Source of the DNA: Candidatus Tumulicola scandinaviensis
Lineage (GTDB): Bacteria > Vulcanimicrobiota > Vulcanimicrobiia > Vulcanimicrobiales > Vulcanimicrobiaceae
Assembly (NCBI GenBank): GCA_003140835.1
Contig: PLLA01000119.1
Coordinates: 29,180 to 93,179, forward strand
Length of the DNA stretch: 64,000 nucleotides
Direction of reading: 5' to 3'
Under the pieces are notes generated by a model, which saw only the letters and a program-made list of their open reading frames with translations, searched no databases and was not told the origin of the DNA. This document shows positions 44,590 through 54,740 of the stretch, piece by piece (position 1 is the stretch's first letter; each line of letters starts with the position of its first letter). Made by a program: the position numbers and the translations under genes.

Positions 44590-46043
44590 CTAATAATCTT
44601 TCTCGGGCGGCGCGTTCTGCTGAGCGAGGCAATACTGGTAGTTCGAGGGTGGGGTGAGCGGCTTGAACTTCGTCGCCGGCTGTGAAAAGTTGAAAACATC
44701 GTCGTAAGCATCCGCCCGCGCGTCAGCATATCCCAGCGACGCTAGGCCGAAGGTGTTCTCGATGAAATGTAGCGAGGACGCCGTCTCGTGCTGCGACTTC
44801 GAGACGTAATGGTTTTTCGCGTAGGGTGAAACGATGATCAGGGGCGTGCGGTAACCGAGGCCTTCATAGGGGCCCGGACTTTCTTGCGGTGTCGGATACT
44901 GCGGTGGCACGACGTGGTCGAACCACCCGCCCCATTCGTCCCATGAAATAATGATCGCGGTGCTGTTCCAATACTGGCTCTCACCGATCGCATTAACGAT
45001 CGCGGTTATCCACGCGGGTCCGCAGTTACCCGAGCCGCTGCCGGGATGATCGGACGCACCCTGATGTGGCATGATCCACGATACCTGCCGCAGCTGTTTG
45101 TCGGCAATATCGGTGAGGACTTGCATATCGGGCGTCACGACGTTCTTGTAATCCGGACCATCGCGAACTTGCTTGATCGAATCGAACGCGTCGAGCCAAA
45201 ACGAATCGTATTGATTGTAATCCGGGCCGGCCGCCTCCGATGGCGGATCCGGTTGCTTGTACCATCGCCACGAAACGTTCGCGGCGTCCAGCTCGCTCGC
45301 GATGCTCGGAAAGGTGAAGCACGGATTTGGCCCCTTCACGTCGTGGCCGAAGATCGCCGGAAATGCCGGTGGCTTTGCTTGCCCGTAACGGAGGTAGTAC
45401 TCCCAGGTACCCTTCGGCGCGTCGCACCCCCACGGCATATCCGATGGAACCTCGTCGGCGTCGCCTTCCTGCCCGGTCACCATGACGAGGTGATTTCCGT
45501 AGCTCGGACCGTTCATCGATGTAAAGTTGTGATCGCCGAGCGTATACTGCGAGGCCAGCGTCCAGTACGTCTGGATTTCAGATTTGTACACATACGAAAA
45601 TGCCATTTGCTGATAACTCTTGCCGGTCCAGAAGTTCCAGCACGACGGCTCATTCACCCAGTTATTGCCGTATTTGCACCCTGAGGTTTCTCCACGAATC
45701 AGTTTTTCCCAGCCGTCGTTCTTGCCGCCGTCGTAGTCCTCCAAAAATTGATAGCGGTAGTGGTTGAGATCGAAGGTCCACGTTAGATGCTTTGGTACGA
45801 GCGGGTACTTCACGCCGTGTCCGTAACCGAAGGTCGCGCTGTCGGCGCCCGGAAATCCCCGAAAGAAGTTATCGAAGCTCCGGTTCTCTTGCATGATAAT
45901 GACGACGTGCGAAATTGGAACGGTGCTCGCGCGCCATGACGCTCGGTGGTGGCCGTCGGCGTTGTGGGTACGAGATTGCGCGTTGGGGACGAAGTGCAAG
46001 CAACGGCCAACACTGGAACGAGTAAAATGGCAAGTCGCTTCAC
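44590..46043 (-). pseudogene. AcpA/phospholipase C-type phosphoesterase interrupted by one frameshift
   Basis: GTG 46041-46043 starts a lipoprotein signal (VKRLAILLVPVLAVAC) and linker NLVPTTPTATTERHG. The catalytic domain (to 44590) is in another frame from about 45930 on: ISHVVIIMQENRSFDNFF, NGPSYG, ISWDEWGG, all metal-ligand motifs intact. One missing base near 45921-45940 explains the break; the sister gene at 30665 has the same linker start (NLVP) in one frame. If the shift is real, the enzyme loses its export signal. If it is a sequence error, this is a normal fourth family member of about 484 residues. Confidence 0.8.
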
Positions 46044-46117
46044 GATAAGCCCCAATCTCCGCTGGTGAAGGCTGGTCGCTTATTCCACCTTGGGGAACGT
46101 CCGCCCTCGGCGGCCCG

Positions 46118-47983
46118 CTAGACGAAGTCGCGGAGCGTTACGGAAACCGTCCGTTGCGTGCCGTCCTTGGAGATTATGCCGAGTCGAACGACGGTTCCGG
46201 CGGCCTGGTAAAACGTGGCGCGGACGTCCTCGAGCGACATCGCGCTCGTCGGCGTTCCGTCGATCGTCGAGATGACGTCACCTTTGGCGATCCCAGCGTC
46301 GGCAGCGGGCGTACCCGGGCGAGCGTCGGCGACGGTTACTTTCCCGCCTTTGTTGAGTAAGAAGAGCCCGATCCGCTCGTATTGGTCGCGATCGTCGAGG
46401 GCTGCGTTCGGAACGAGCACCATCGTTTGCTTTCCGTAGTCGAACGTGATGTCGAAACGGCGCAGCACGTTGCCCCCGATGTTGGCGGCAATGAACGGGG
46501 CTGCAAGTGCTCCCTCCGTCTGCGTGGTATAGTCCACGATGAGGTCGTTCAGCCGGAAGCTGCCGATCTGGATTTCCCGCAGCCGGCCGAGCTTTCCGGA
46601 TGCAGGGCCGCCGAAACCAAAGCCGTTGACGCCGTCCGCCGAGAGTTTCGCCGGCTGGACCTCGGGATGCGCCGCGAGGTACGGACTGAAGATCGTAAGC
46701 GAATCTCGCGCCCCGGTATCGATGCTGCATTCCGACGGGATCCCGTCAATCGTGCAGTCGATCTGAGGCTGCGTTCCGTAGAGGACGAAGGGAATCACCT
46801 GTGCGTTCGCCGGCAGCGGCGCGTCGCCGGGTAGCGACAGAACGACTTGGTTCTCGGCGTAGTTAAAGCTCGTCACGAAGCGCGCGAGCACTTCCCAGCC
46901 GATGATTCCGTCTACGCTCTTCCCGGCCGAAACGCCGAAGCCCATGCGCACCGGAGCCACCGCAAAAAGTTGATGTTTGAGGACGGCGTCGCCGACCTGC
47001 AACGTGTCGACGTCGGCCAGGCTCGCGGTTTCCGTTCCCGAGCCGGCTCCCCCGCCTTGCGCCGAGCCTTTTCCGATCGCACCGATGGCTTGGGCGATCT
47101 GCGGGTCGATGACGTTTGCGCCACCCGTGTCGAAAATGAACAGATACGGTCCTTTGAAGTTGAGCATGACGTTGAGGTAGACATGATTTTCGTGCAATGT
47201 GAACGGGATGGTCGTCGAGGTCGCACCATTCGCAATGGAGAAGTCATGCACGCTTGAGGCCGGCCGTCGCAACTGGGCACCCGCATCGGCTGGGTCGAGC
47301 ACGACACGCGTCACCTTGTTGGTCGCGGTGTTACCATCGGAGCCTGCCGCCTGGACCGAAAACGGAAAGAGCGCTCCGCCGATGCGGCGATAACCGGCGA
47401 AAGTCGTCGTGGTAACGAGTGGCCCGAAGACCAAGATTTCGCGGCTCAATACGTGCGTATGCCGATCGAACCAGAGATCCATCGGAAGCTTTGACGCCGC
47501 CGGCAGAACCGTGAGCACGTCGTAGGCGCGCCCCTTGTCGGTTTTCGTTCCACCGAACTTCACAGTGGCGCCATCTGCGTTGGGTCGCCAGAGCGCCATG
47601 CGCGCGACGTACGCGGTGTCGATCTCCGTCGAACGGCCGGCGTCACTCCCATCGTTCCACACCAAACCGGAGCGATCGCGATTCCAAGTGACGCTGCCGT
47701 CATAGCCGTCGTCTTGTACCAGCGGTGGAACCGTAACGTACTCGGCAAAGCCCGGCCCTGCGAGGTCGATCCACTGATTCCCCGTGCCGGAGAGTCCGAC
47801 GAGGGATACCGCCGCTTCGATACGGACCGTGCGGACGCCGTGGAGTGCGGGGATGCCCATGGCTTGCGCGGACTCGCGTATGACGACGCTCGCGCGCGCG
47901 TCAGGTTGCGCCGGCGTGCCGGCAGTCGCTACGAGGACCAGGCCGGGGAATAGAAGCGCCCCAGCAACGTCGAAGATGCTCAT
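46118..47983 (-). CDS. Secreted aspartic protease-like protein with C-terminal PDZ domain
   Basis: 621-residue exported protein (N-terminal signal). An N-terminal part of about 230 residues resembles outer-membrane-lipoprotein sorting-type domains (KLPMDLWFDRHTHVLSRE). Two retropepsin-like lobes follow: FIFDTGGANVID (Asp285) and CSIDTGARDSL (Asp422). A PDZ domain (about 530-615, GTPAADAGIAKGDVISTIDG) ends it. Families with this order are found in soil bacteria; substrates unknown. ATG 47981-47983 follows GGTGG. Confidence 0.78.
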   Translation of the reverse strand: MSIFDVAGALLFPGLVLVATAGTPAQPDARASVVIRESAQAMGIPALHGVRTVRIEAAVSLVGLSGTGNQWIDLAGPGFAEYVTVPPLVQDDGYDGSVTWNRDRSGLVWNDGSDAGRSTEIDTAYVARMALWRPNADGATVKFGGTKTDKGRAYDVLTVLPAASKLPMDLWFDRHTHVLSREILVFGPLVTTTTFAGYRRIGGALFPFSVQAAGSDGNTATNKVTRVVLDPADAGAQLRRPASSVHDFSIANGATSTTIPFTLHENHVYLNVMLNFKGPYLFIFDTGGANVIDPQIAQAIGAIGKGSAQGGGAGSGTETASLADVDTLQVGDAVLKHQLFAVAPVRMGFGVSAGKSVDGIIGWEVLARFVTSFNYAENQVVLSLPGDAPLPANAQVIPFVLYGTQPQIDCTIDGIPSECSIDTGARDSLTIFSPYLAAHPEVQPAKLSADGVNGFGFGGPASGKLGRLREIQIGSFRLNDLIVDYTTQTEGALAAPFIAANIGGNVLRRFDITFDYGKQTMVLVPNAALDDRDQYERIGLFLLNKGGKVTVADARPGTPAADAGIAKGDVISTIDGTPTSAMSLEDVRATFYQAAGTVVRLGIISKDGTQRTVSVTLRDFV

Positions 47984-48047
47984 GCACCACCTACGTCATC
48001 CGCCGGAATATGTTTCGAGCCGCCCCACGGCTACGTCCGGTCGAAGT

Positions 48048-49463
48048 TTAGTAGTCGTCGCCAGGCGTGTTATCCGGGTGATTTTTGAAATAGGCGGCGT
48101 TCAGTTTGGTCGGGATCGGTTGGAAGACGATCGGGTTTTGGGTGTAGTCGAACATGTCGTCGAAGGCATCGGCTCTGGCATCGGCTAGGCCGAGCGAACC
48201 GAGACCAAAAGTGTTCTCGATGTAATGCAGCGTGGAGGCGATTTCGTGCTGCTGATGTGAAATGTATCCGGCTTTCGCGTAGGGCGACACGACGATCAGC
48301 GGCACGCGGAAGCCAAGTCCTTCGCGTGCACGCGTTACCGGATCGGGATACTGCGGGGGATGGACGTGATCGTACCAACCGCCCCATTCGTCCCACATGA
48401 TGATGATCGCCGTGCTGTCCCAGTAGCTGCTTTCTCCAACGGCGTTGACGATCGAGGCGACCCAGTCGGGGCCGCCGCTACCCGAATCGGGACCGGCATG
48501 ATCCGACTTGCTGCCGCTGGGCATTACCCACGACACCTGTTGCAGGTTTCCGTTCTTAATATCGTCGAGCACTTTCGTGTCAGGCCGCACGACGTTCGAC
48601 CAGTCCGGACCATTGATGATCTGGGAAATCGCTTCGAACGCCGATAGGTTCGATCCAGAGTTCGGCGGCGGCTGAACGTAGTAGCGCCACGTTATTTTCG
48701 CTCCGTCCAAGAGCCCGGCGATCGTCGGATAGGAAAAACACGGAAACGGCCCGGGCACTTCGTGGCCGACCGCCTTGGAAAACACCGGCGGATTCGCTTG
48801 CCCGTACTGGAGGACTTCGACGGTGGTGGATTTGTTCTGGTTATCGCAGCCCCAGGGCTGGCCGTCCGGAACTTCGGACGAGTGTCCCGACTGCCCGGCG
48901 ATCATGTACTGATGCGAAACGAAGCTCGGGCCGCTATTCGAAGAGAACGTGTTGTCGCCGAGCGCGTATTGCGAAGCCATCGTCCAATACGGCTGCACCT
49001 GCGACTGCTCGACATACGAATAGGCCATCGTCTTGAACTTCTGCGTGGTGTAGAAGGACCAGCACGATGGATGGTTGATTGGGTCGCTGCACTCGGAGCC
49101 GGTCTTAAACTTCGCGATCTGACTGTCGAACCCGTCGTCTTTTCCCTGATCGTAGTCCTCCAAAAACTGCGGGTGGTCGTGTCGAAGGTCCCAAACGCGC
49201 CATTGCAGCGTCACCGGTTGGAGTACGTACTGCTTGCCGTGTCCCGGACCGGAATTGGCAGTATTCGCACCGGGAAAGCCGTGGAATAAGTTGTCGAAGC
49301 TGCGGTTCTCTTGCATGATCACGACGACGTGTTGAATCGGCGTCGATCCGCCGAGCGACCGTGCGGCGTTCGGCACGCCGAGCGGCCCGGCGCTCGTTTG
49401 CGAATACGGCGCGTTGCAAGCGGTCAGGAATCCTAGAATAAGAAAAAACGTAAGGCGCTTCAT
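48048..49463 (-). CDS. AcpA/phospholipase C-type phosphoesterase, lipoprotein
   Basis: 471-residue paralogue of 30665-32158. Lipobox GFLTAC. Metal and nucleophile regions: MQENRSFDNLF, NSGPSFVSHQ and IMWDEWGGWYDHV. Closing LIVVSPYAK and HEIASTLHYIE conserved. Good Shine-Dalgarno (GGGAG). Next gene on the same strand and upstream in transcription is another paralogue, so these two form a tandem pair. Acts outside the cytoplasm; substrate unknown. Confidence 0.9.
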   Translation of the reverse strand: MKRLTFFLILGFLTACNAPYSQTSAGPLGVPNAARSLGGSTPIQHVVVIMQENRSFDNLFHGFPGANTANSGPGHGKQYVLQPVTLQWRVWDLRHDHPQFLEDYDQGKDDGFDSQIAKFKTGSECSDPINHPSCWSFYTTQKFKTMAYSYVEQSQVQPYWTMASQYALGDNTFSSNSGPSFVSHQYMIAGQSGHSSEVPDGQPWGCDNQNKSTTVEVLQYGQANPPVFSKAVGHEVPGPFPCFSYPTIAGLLDGAKITWRYYVQPPPNSGSNLSAFEAISQIINGPDWSNVVRPDTKVLDDIKNGNLQQVSWVMPSGSKSDHAGPDSGSGGPDWVASIVNAVGESSYWDSTAIIIMWDEWGGWYDHVHPPQYPDPVTRAREGLGFRVPLIVVSPYAKAGYISHQQHEIASTLHYIENTFGLGSLGLADARADAFDDMFDYTQNPIVFQPIPTKLNAAYFKNHPDNTPGDDY

Positions 49464-49508
49464 GCTTTACTCCCGAACTCGTGGTTTGGTTCCCTGGCGA
49501 CGTTTTCG

Positions 49509-50846
49509 CTACTGGGCGTCCGGAATCCGCGGATCGTTCGGCTGCCTGAGGAAGAGCGTCGCGTTTTGGGGTGCGTTGATGGGAACGAACTTGCGAGGCT
49601 TCTGCAAGAAATTGAAGCAGTCGGCAGCCGGCGACGTGGCGCGCGTATCGGACGCGGAGAGCTGAGGCAGCCCGAAGAGATCTTCGGCGAACCGCAGGAC
49701 GCTCGTGGTCTCGTACTGCACGTGCGAGACGTAATTGTTCTTGGCGTAGGGTGAAATTGCGATGAGCGGGACGCGAAAGCCTAACCCATCGTACCCCTTG
49801 TACGGCGGCGGCACGTGGTCGTAAAAGCCGCCCCAATCATCCCACTGCACGAAAATGGCGGTCGAATTCCAGAACTTGCTGTTGCCGACTGCGTTGACGA
49901 TCGACGTCACCCACGAGGGTCCTTGGCCGCCTCCGCAGTCGCTATGATCGGAGTCGCGACAAAGCGGCGTTATCCACGTAAAGTTCGCGAGCTTTCCGGC
50001 CGCGACGTCAGTGAGAAACGTTTTCTGGGGCGTGATGACGTCGCTCTTCCAATCGGGCCCGCGGAAAATGTGTCTTACCGTTTGATACCCTGACCAGAGT
50101 CCGGAGAACGGCGTCCGGAATTTGCTCGTGTAAAAGCGCCACGTCAAACCGGCCGTATCGAGTTCGTCCCCGAGCGTTTCATAGTCGAAGCAGGCTCGCT
50201 GCAGGCCGCCGTACATGCGATTCTTTCTCAGCGTTTCGACGTCGTCGGTCTTGCCGCCACCGCACCCCCAATAGAAAAGCGGTACGTCGACGCTCGATTG
50301 CGCCTGCGCTGCAATGATGTATTGATGCGCGACGAAGCTTTCGTCGAGTTGTGAGGCGAACACGTTGTCGCCCAGCACCCATTCGTGCGCCATATCCCAA
50401 TACGGCTTTGATTCGTTCTGCGGTACGTAGGCGTACTGCCCGTTCGTCGGGCCGCCGTATTGATTCTCGCGGTTGAAACCGTTCATGAGGCACTTCGTGC
50501 CGGGAATTTTCCCCGTGCCGTTGCACGCCTGAAACATGGCAAAGGCAGAGTGATCGATTTCGTACGACGTCGTGAGCGAAATGGGCTGCAACGGGATCGT
50601 GTTTCCGTTCGAGTCTTTGCCGCTCGAGACGGTATCCGCGCCTGGATATCCCTCAAACATGTCGTCGAAGCTGCGATTTTCTTGGACGACCCAAATGACG
50701 TGTTGAATTTTCCCGGAGCCGGTGCCGTCGAGCCGGCGGAGGGCAGCATTTTCGTGCGAGAGCAGCGGTGGCGCGCCCGGCGGCGCTGAGCATGCAGCGA
50801 TTAGAAGTGTTGCGCAAATCCGTGCGGCGTAAATAAGCTGCTTCAC
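49509..50846 (-). CDS. AcpA/phospholipase C-type phosphoesterase, lipoprotein (divergent)
   Basis: 445-residue member of the same family, the most divergent of the four: [17 protein letters not shown] replaces the MQENRSFDN version, with [11 protein letters not shown] and [13 protein letters not shown] where the others have GPSYG and WDEWGG, so Asp-Asp replaces Asp-Glu at the metal site. The frame is open to 50987, but GTG 50844-50846 starts [19 protein letters not shown], matching the V/MKR starts of the sister genes, with lipobox LIAAC. Adjacent to 48048-49463, 45 bp apart. Confidence 0.85.
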   Translation of the reverse strand: MKQLIYAARICATLLIAACSAPPGAPPLLSHENAALRRLDGTGSGKIQHVIWVVQENRSFDDMFEGYPGADTVSSGKDSNGNTIPLQPISLTTSYEIDHSAFAMFQACNGTGKIPGTKCLMNGFNRENQYGGPTNGQYAYVPQNESKPYWDMAHEWVLGDNVFASQLDESFVAHQYIIAAQAQSSVDVPLFYWGCGGGKTDDVETLRKNRMYGGLQRACFDYETLGDELDTAGLTWRFYTSKFRTPFSGLWSGYQTVRHIFRGPDWKSDVITPQKTFLTDVAAGKLANFTWITPLCRDSDHSDCGGGQGPSWVTSIVNAVGNSKFWNSTAIFVQWDDWGGFYDHVPPPYKGYDGLGFRVPLIAISPYAKNNYVSHVQYETTSVLRFAEDLFGLPQLSASDTRATSPAADCFNFLQKPRKFVPINAPQNATLFLRQPNDPRIPDAQ

Positions 50847-51003
50847 AAATTCGCGAAATGCCACGCGGCGAAGTGCATTCCTTTGGAGCGACGCATTGGT
50901 CGAGTCGGCTGCCAAAGCAAGCAAGCAGGAGGGGCCTTCATAGCATGTTCTAATACAGGGCCTTTCCGTAACAAATACTTTTCTCATTTCGAAGGAGTTT
51001 CTT

Positions 51004-52263
51004 GTGAACCGATGGTTGAAACTCGCAGCGCCGCTGGTGGCGACGCTTGCAATAGCCGCTTGTAACGCCGGCGGCGCCTCGAACGTGCCGGCTGCGGCCG
51101 GTCCATCTCAGGCTATCTCACCAATGTCCGCACATGCCCCGCAGTGGGAAGTTCAGGGGCAGGCGCGCAGAGTGTGCCCGCAGGTCGTCGGAAAGCCGAC
51201 TTGTCAGGTTCTTCAAGTCGAAAAGAACGGGATCATTCCGGCGTGCTCGCCGACCACGTGCGGTTTCACGCCGCAACAACTCGAAGCCGCCTATAATCTT
51301 ACCGGCGAACTCGGAAAGGGAGCCGGCACCAAAGTCGCGCTCATTGAAGCTGGCGATCTCGCCGCAGCCTCGACCGATCTCGCGACGTATCGCAGTCAGT
51401 TTGGTCTCGGCACCGCCAACCTCGTGAAATACAACGAGACCGGGCAACAAATGAACTATCCGCCAACCTGTGAAAATTACGGCTGGTGTCTCGAGACCGA
51501 TCTCGATCTCGACATGGTCTCGGCCTCGTGCCCGCAGTGCACGATTTATCTTATGGAAGCCAAGGGCGGCATCAGCGACTTCGAAGCGGCCGAAAAAGAA
51601 GCCGTTACGCTGGGTGCGACCATTCTTAGCAACAGCTGGAGCTGCCCCAACGACTGGGATTGCCAAGATACAAACTTCCCGAATTTCTTCAACACCCCCG
51701 GCATTGCGTATCTCGCTTCTACCGGCGACAACGGTTACAACACGATCGGCGGTCCATCTGCCCTCGGCACCGTCATCGGCGTAGGCGGAACGCAACTGGA
51801 AACGAGCGGCTCCGGCTATACCGAAACGATTTGGAGCGGCGCGTCCGCGGGCTGCGCCGACCAGGCAGTTGTCGGTGCCAACGTTCCGAAGCCGTCGTGG
51901 CAGCACGATAAGGGCTGCACCAGCCGTACTGACGGCGATATTTCGTCGGAGTCGGGCTGCTCGCCGGGCGTTTCTGAGTATATCGGAATCTACGGCGGCT
52001 GGACGGGCGTCTGCGGCACGAGCGTCGCATCGCCATTCCTCGCCGGCGTCATCGCCCTAAGGGGTAACGCCGCGAAGATGAACGGCGGCGAGCACTTCTG
52101 GAAACTCAGAGCGACGGCCCGCGCGAAGAACCTTCACGCTATTAAGAGCGGTAACGACGGCTCTTGCGGCGGAAGCTATCTCTGCACGGCGGGCACCGGT
52201 CAGTTCAAAACGTACTCCGGCCCCGGCGGCTGGGGCACGCCCAACACCGACGCAGCCTTCTAA
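51004..52263 (+). CDS. Sedolisin-type (S53) serine-carboxyl peptidase, lipoprotein
   Basis: 419-residue exported peptidase with lipobox LAIAAC. The sedolisin triad is visible: Glu164 and Asp168 (ETDLD), oxyanion Asp242 (STGDNG) and Ser340 (CGTSVASP). The final GGWGTPN is the typical end of the family. The large pro-domain of most sedolisins is missing or very short (about 70 residues before the catalytic core), which is unusual. Several Cys pairs. GTG 51004 with AAGGAG at 8 nt. Sedolisins usually act at acidic pH, suggesting an acidic habitat; this is inference. Confidence 0.87.
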   Translation: MNRWLKLAAPLVATLAIAACNAGGASNVPAAAGPSQAISPMSAHAPQWEVQGQARRVCPQVVGKPTCQVLQVEKNGIIPACSPTTCGFTPQQLEAAYNLTGELGKGAGTKVALIEAGDLAAASTDLATYRSQFGLGTANLVKYNETGQQMNYPPTCENYGWCLETDLDLDMVSASCPQCTIYLMEAKGGISDFEAAEKEAVTLGATILSNSWSCPNDWDCQDTNFPNFFNTPGIAYLASTGDNGYNTIGGPSALGTVIGVGGTQLETSGSGYTETIWSGASAGCADQAVVGANVPKPSWQHDKGCTSRTDGDISSESGCSPGVSEYIGIYGGWTGVCGTSVASPFLAGVIALRGNAAKMNGGEHFWKLRATARAKNLHAIKSGNDGSCGGSYLCTAGTGQFKTYSGPGGWGTPNTDAAF

Positions 52264-52287
52264 TCCAAGCAACCAACGGATACACGC

Positions 52288-52315
52288 AAGGGCGGGCGCG
52301 AAAGCGTCCGCCCTT
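52288..52315 (+). terminator. Hairpin terminator after the S53 gene
   Basis: AAGGGCGGGCG and CGTCCGCCCTT form an 11-bp stem (one G-T) with loop CGAAAG, 25 bp after the stop. Followed by AGACTATC rather than a T-tract. Could also serve the converging minus-strand lipoprotein gene. Confidence 0.55.
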
Positions 52316-52329
52316 AGACTATCATCCGG

Positions 52330-52449
52330 AGGCGTCGCGGTGCCGGACTGTGCGTTCGCAGTACCGGCCATACCGAGCTGCGAAGCGGCAACGGTGAGAG
52401 CCGCAGCCCCTAAAAAACCGCGGCGATCGAGGTTGTAATCTTGCGGCAT
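52330..52449 (-). pseudogene. Orphan Tat signal peptide fragment
   Basis: ATG 52447-52449 begins MPQDYNLDRRGFLGAAALTV, a twin-arginine leader ending in GTANAQ. Only about 15 further residues (GTATPPDDS...) look protein-like before the frame runs into the antisense of the S53 gene. Similar leaders occur on Tat-exported alpha/beta hydrolases and peroxidases. The catalytic part is gone, so this is a deletion remnant. Confidence 0.6.
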
Positions 52450-52477
52450 TCAAGACTACTCCTGTTTATTTTAATAC

Positions 52478-53527
52478 TTACTGCGCTTGGCTGACCACCG
52501 CGCCGAACGGCAAAGAGATTTCGGTGCTTAGCTTGGAGATCAGCGAGCCGTCGGAAAGGCTGTAGATCCGCACGACGTTCCCGGTGTGATCGGGCACGAT
52601 CACGCGCCCGGCACGCCGCCAAAATCCGTACGTTTGCTGCGTTCCGTTGAACGGCAGCGTGCCGACCACGGTTGCCGTAGATCCCGAGACGAACAACTTG
52701 TACGCCCCATTCGTTCCTTGATTCTGGAAGTTCTGATCGCCCAGTAAGAGGGTCGGCTTTACCCAGTTGATGGCGGTTGGCTGATAGAGGGTGGCGCCGC
52801 TAAGCGTCAGCTGCGTAAATGCGGCTCCGCCTTTTGAAAGTTCGTAGAGTCCCGGGGGGCCGCCACCGTAGTAGCAGGACGAGCGGTCGCAGGGAGTGGC
52901 GTCGACGTAGAGATTGCTCATGTTGTCGTACGTGACGAAGTAGACGTTGCTGAAGCCAACGGACGTGGAATAGACCCGCCCCGTTTTCGAACCCTTGGGA
53001 TAAACGACGACGTTGCCGAAGGCCTGATACTTGCCGTTGGGATGCTGGTTTGTAACCGCCAAGCTTCCAGTCTTCGGATCGACGGCACAACCGTAGGGAT
53101 AGCCACTGTGTTCGGTGATCGCGAAAATCGGCGTCGTGCCGCCGTGCGCGTACTCGAGCATTTTCCTCGTGCCGTAGTCGGAAACCCAAACGTCGCCGGC
53201 GTTATCCGTGCACATCCCGGTCGGCAGCGAAAACCCGGTGAGCTGCCCAACCAAGAGCAACCCGCTGCCATTGAGATACGTATACACGGTGACGCTCGCG
53301 GTGCCCGAGTTGGAAACGTAGAGCAGGCTCGGCTGTACCTGGGCGGCCGGCAGCATCCACGATTTCGAGCGATCCGGTCGGAGCCTTGGCGTCGGGGCGG
53401 CGGACGAAGAGGATGAGGTCGGTTGAAGGCCGAGGGGGGACGTTTGCGCCATTCCCCCGCAGCCTGACAGGATCGCTAGAGCCGAGGCGAAGCCCAGCGC
53501 GGTTTGGGACGGCTTTAGAATGTTCAT
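52478..53527 (-). CDS. NHL-like propeller lipoprotein
   Basis: Lipoprotein (349 aa; lipobox AILSGC) from ATG 53525-53527, with AAGGAACG upstream. A Ser/Pro linker (SSSSSAAPTP) leads to propeller repeats: SVTVYTYLNGSGLLLVGQLT, GDVWVSDYGTRKMLEYAHGG, GSLAVTNQ. Related to 36117-37190 and 41084-42103. Four Cys in a short stretch (ATPCDRSSCYYGG) differ from the relatives. Confidence 0.72.
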   Translation of the reverse strand: MNILKPSQTALGFASALAILSGCGGMAQTSPLGLQPTSSSSSAAPTPRLRPDRSKSWMLPAAQVQPSLLYVSNSGTASVTVYTYLNGSGLLLVGQLTGFSLPTGMCTDNAGDVWVSDYGTRKMLEYAHGGTTPIFAITEHSGYPYGCAVDPKTGSLAVTNQHPNGKYQAFGNVVVYPKGSKTGRVYSTSVGFSNVYFVTYDNMSNLYVDATPCDRSSCYYGGGPPGLYELSKGGAAFTQLTLSGATLYQPTAINWVKPTLLLGDQNFQNQGTNGAYKLFVSGSTATVVGTLPFNGTQQTYGFWRRAGRVIVPDHTGNVVRIYSLSDGSLISKLSTEISLPFGAVVSQAQ

Positions 53528-53694
53528 AGGAACGTTCCTTATATAACGGTTTCGCGTATGACGGTTTCGCGCCCGAACCCACATCGGCGGCGTTGCAACT
53601 CCATGCTACCACCTCGCAAAAGCATTGGCCAGCGGCTGCCGCTGGGGCGGGCGTCGAGACCCGCGTTCATCCAAACCGGCCGGTGGAGCGTTCA

Positions 53695-53883
53695 ATGAGT
53701 ATGCGCCCCATCGTTTCGTGGAAAGGACCCTCGCGTGGGCTCGATTTTATGCCCGCGATGGTTGCAATCGTTCTGCTGTTCGTCATCGTAGCGGTGGTTC
53801 AGCTGTCGGGCAGTTTACCCAACGCCGAACGCGGATTGCTGCTATTTGAAAAGGCCTGCAAGATTCACAGCAGTGCCTCGTAA
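53695..53883 (+). CDS. Small single-pass membrane protein
   Basis: 62 residues from ATG 53695 (alternative ATG 53701): short basic N-terminus, one transmembrane helix (about 20-40, MVAIVLLFVIVAVVQLSG) and a short tail with one Cys. No family recognised. No strong ribosome binding site is seen. Lies 168 bp from the divergent lipoprotein. Confidence 0.4.
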   Translation: MSMRPIVSWKGPSRGLDFMPAMVAIVLLFVIVAVVQLSGSLPNAERGLLLFEKACKIHSSAS

Positions 53884-53949
53884 CGCGCATCGAGAACTCG
53901 CATAGCCCGATCCCGGTCACATAACCGAGCGGCAGGGCGTTTTTGGTCA

Positions 53950-54723
53950 ATGGCGATCTCTCTCGGGCGCTACGTCTACGGCTTGGCGGCCGTTGCTTCG
54001 GGTATCAGCGCCTTGGCGTGGCACGACTTCAGCAACTGGCATCAGATCAAAGGGCTCGAAGACGCTTCTCTCCGCGCGATCCTCACCTACGTCGTTGCCG
54101 CCATAGAAATCCTCGGAGGCGTCGCCGTTGCGTGGCCGAGAACGGTCCGAGCCGGTGCCGTAGCCCTGGCCACGGTCTACTGCGTCTTCGCTTTGCTGAC
54201 GCTCCCGGCGATTGCCGAACATCCGCTCGTGTACAATAGCTTTGGTAACTTCTTCGAGCAATTCTCATTGGCGACCGGAGCGATGATCCTCTATGGGTGT
54301 TCCGGTCGAATCGGTTCGAATCGACCGCCGCGTTCGGCGCAGATCGGATACTATTCGTTCGCTATTTGCATCGTATCGTTCGCGCTCGAGCAGCTGTTCT
54401 ATCTCTCCGAAACGGCGAGTCTCGTTCCGAAATGGATTCCGCCGGGTCAAATGTTCTGGGCGATGGCCACCACCGCAGCGTTTGCCCTTGCTGCGATTGC
54501 CCTCCTCACAGGGTTCATGGCGTTGCTCGCGTCGCGATTGGCAACGGCTATGCTCCTAGGCTTTGGGTTGCTCGTGTGGGTGCCGGCGCTTTTTGCCGGC
54601 CCCCATAGTTTTCTGAATTGGTCCGAAGGCCTAGAAACTCTCGCAATCGCCGCGTCGGCGTGGATCGTGGCAGACTATCTCAGCCACCGTCGCTCGGCAG
54701 CATCTGCTCGCCTTTCGAGGTAG
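53950..54723 (+). CDS. DoxX-like integral membrane protein
   Basis: 257-residue membrane protein with about seven transmembrane segments. The first half (YVYGLAAVASGISALAWHDF, LEILGGVAVAW-type segment, FEQFSLATGAMILYG) resembles DoxX/DUF4267-like small membrane proteins duplicated once. No catalytic residues are evident. Convergent with the alcohol dehydrogenase gene (17 bp between ends). Confidence 0.65.
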   Translation: MAISLGRYVYGLAAVASGISALAWHDFSNWHQIKGLEDASLRAILTYVVAAIEILGGVAVAWPRTVRAGAVALATVYCVFALLTLPAIAEHPLVYNSFGNFFEQFSLATGAMILYGCSGRIGSNRPPRSAQIGYYSFAICIVSFALEQLFYLSETASLVPKWIPPGQMFWAMATTAAFALAAIALLTGFMALLASRLATAMLLGFGLLVWVPALFAGPHSFLNWSEGLETLAIAASAWIVADYLSHRRSAASARLSR

Positions 54724-54740
54724 TGGATATCGCCGCGATA

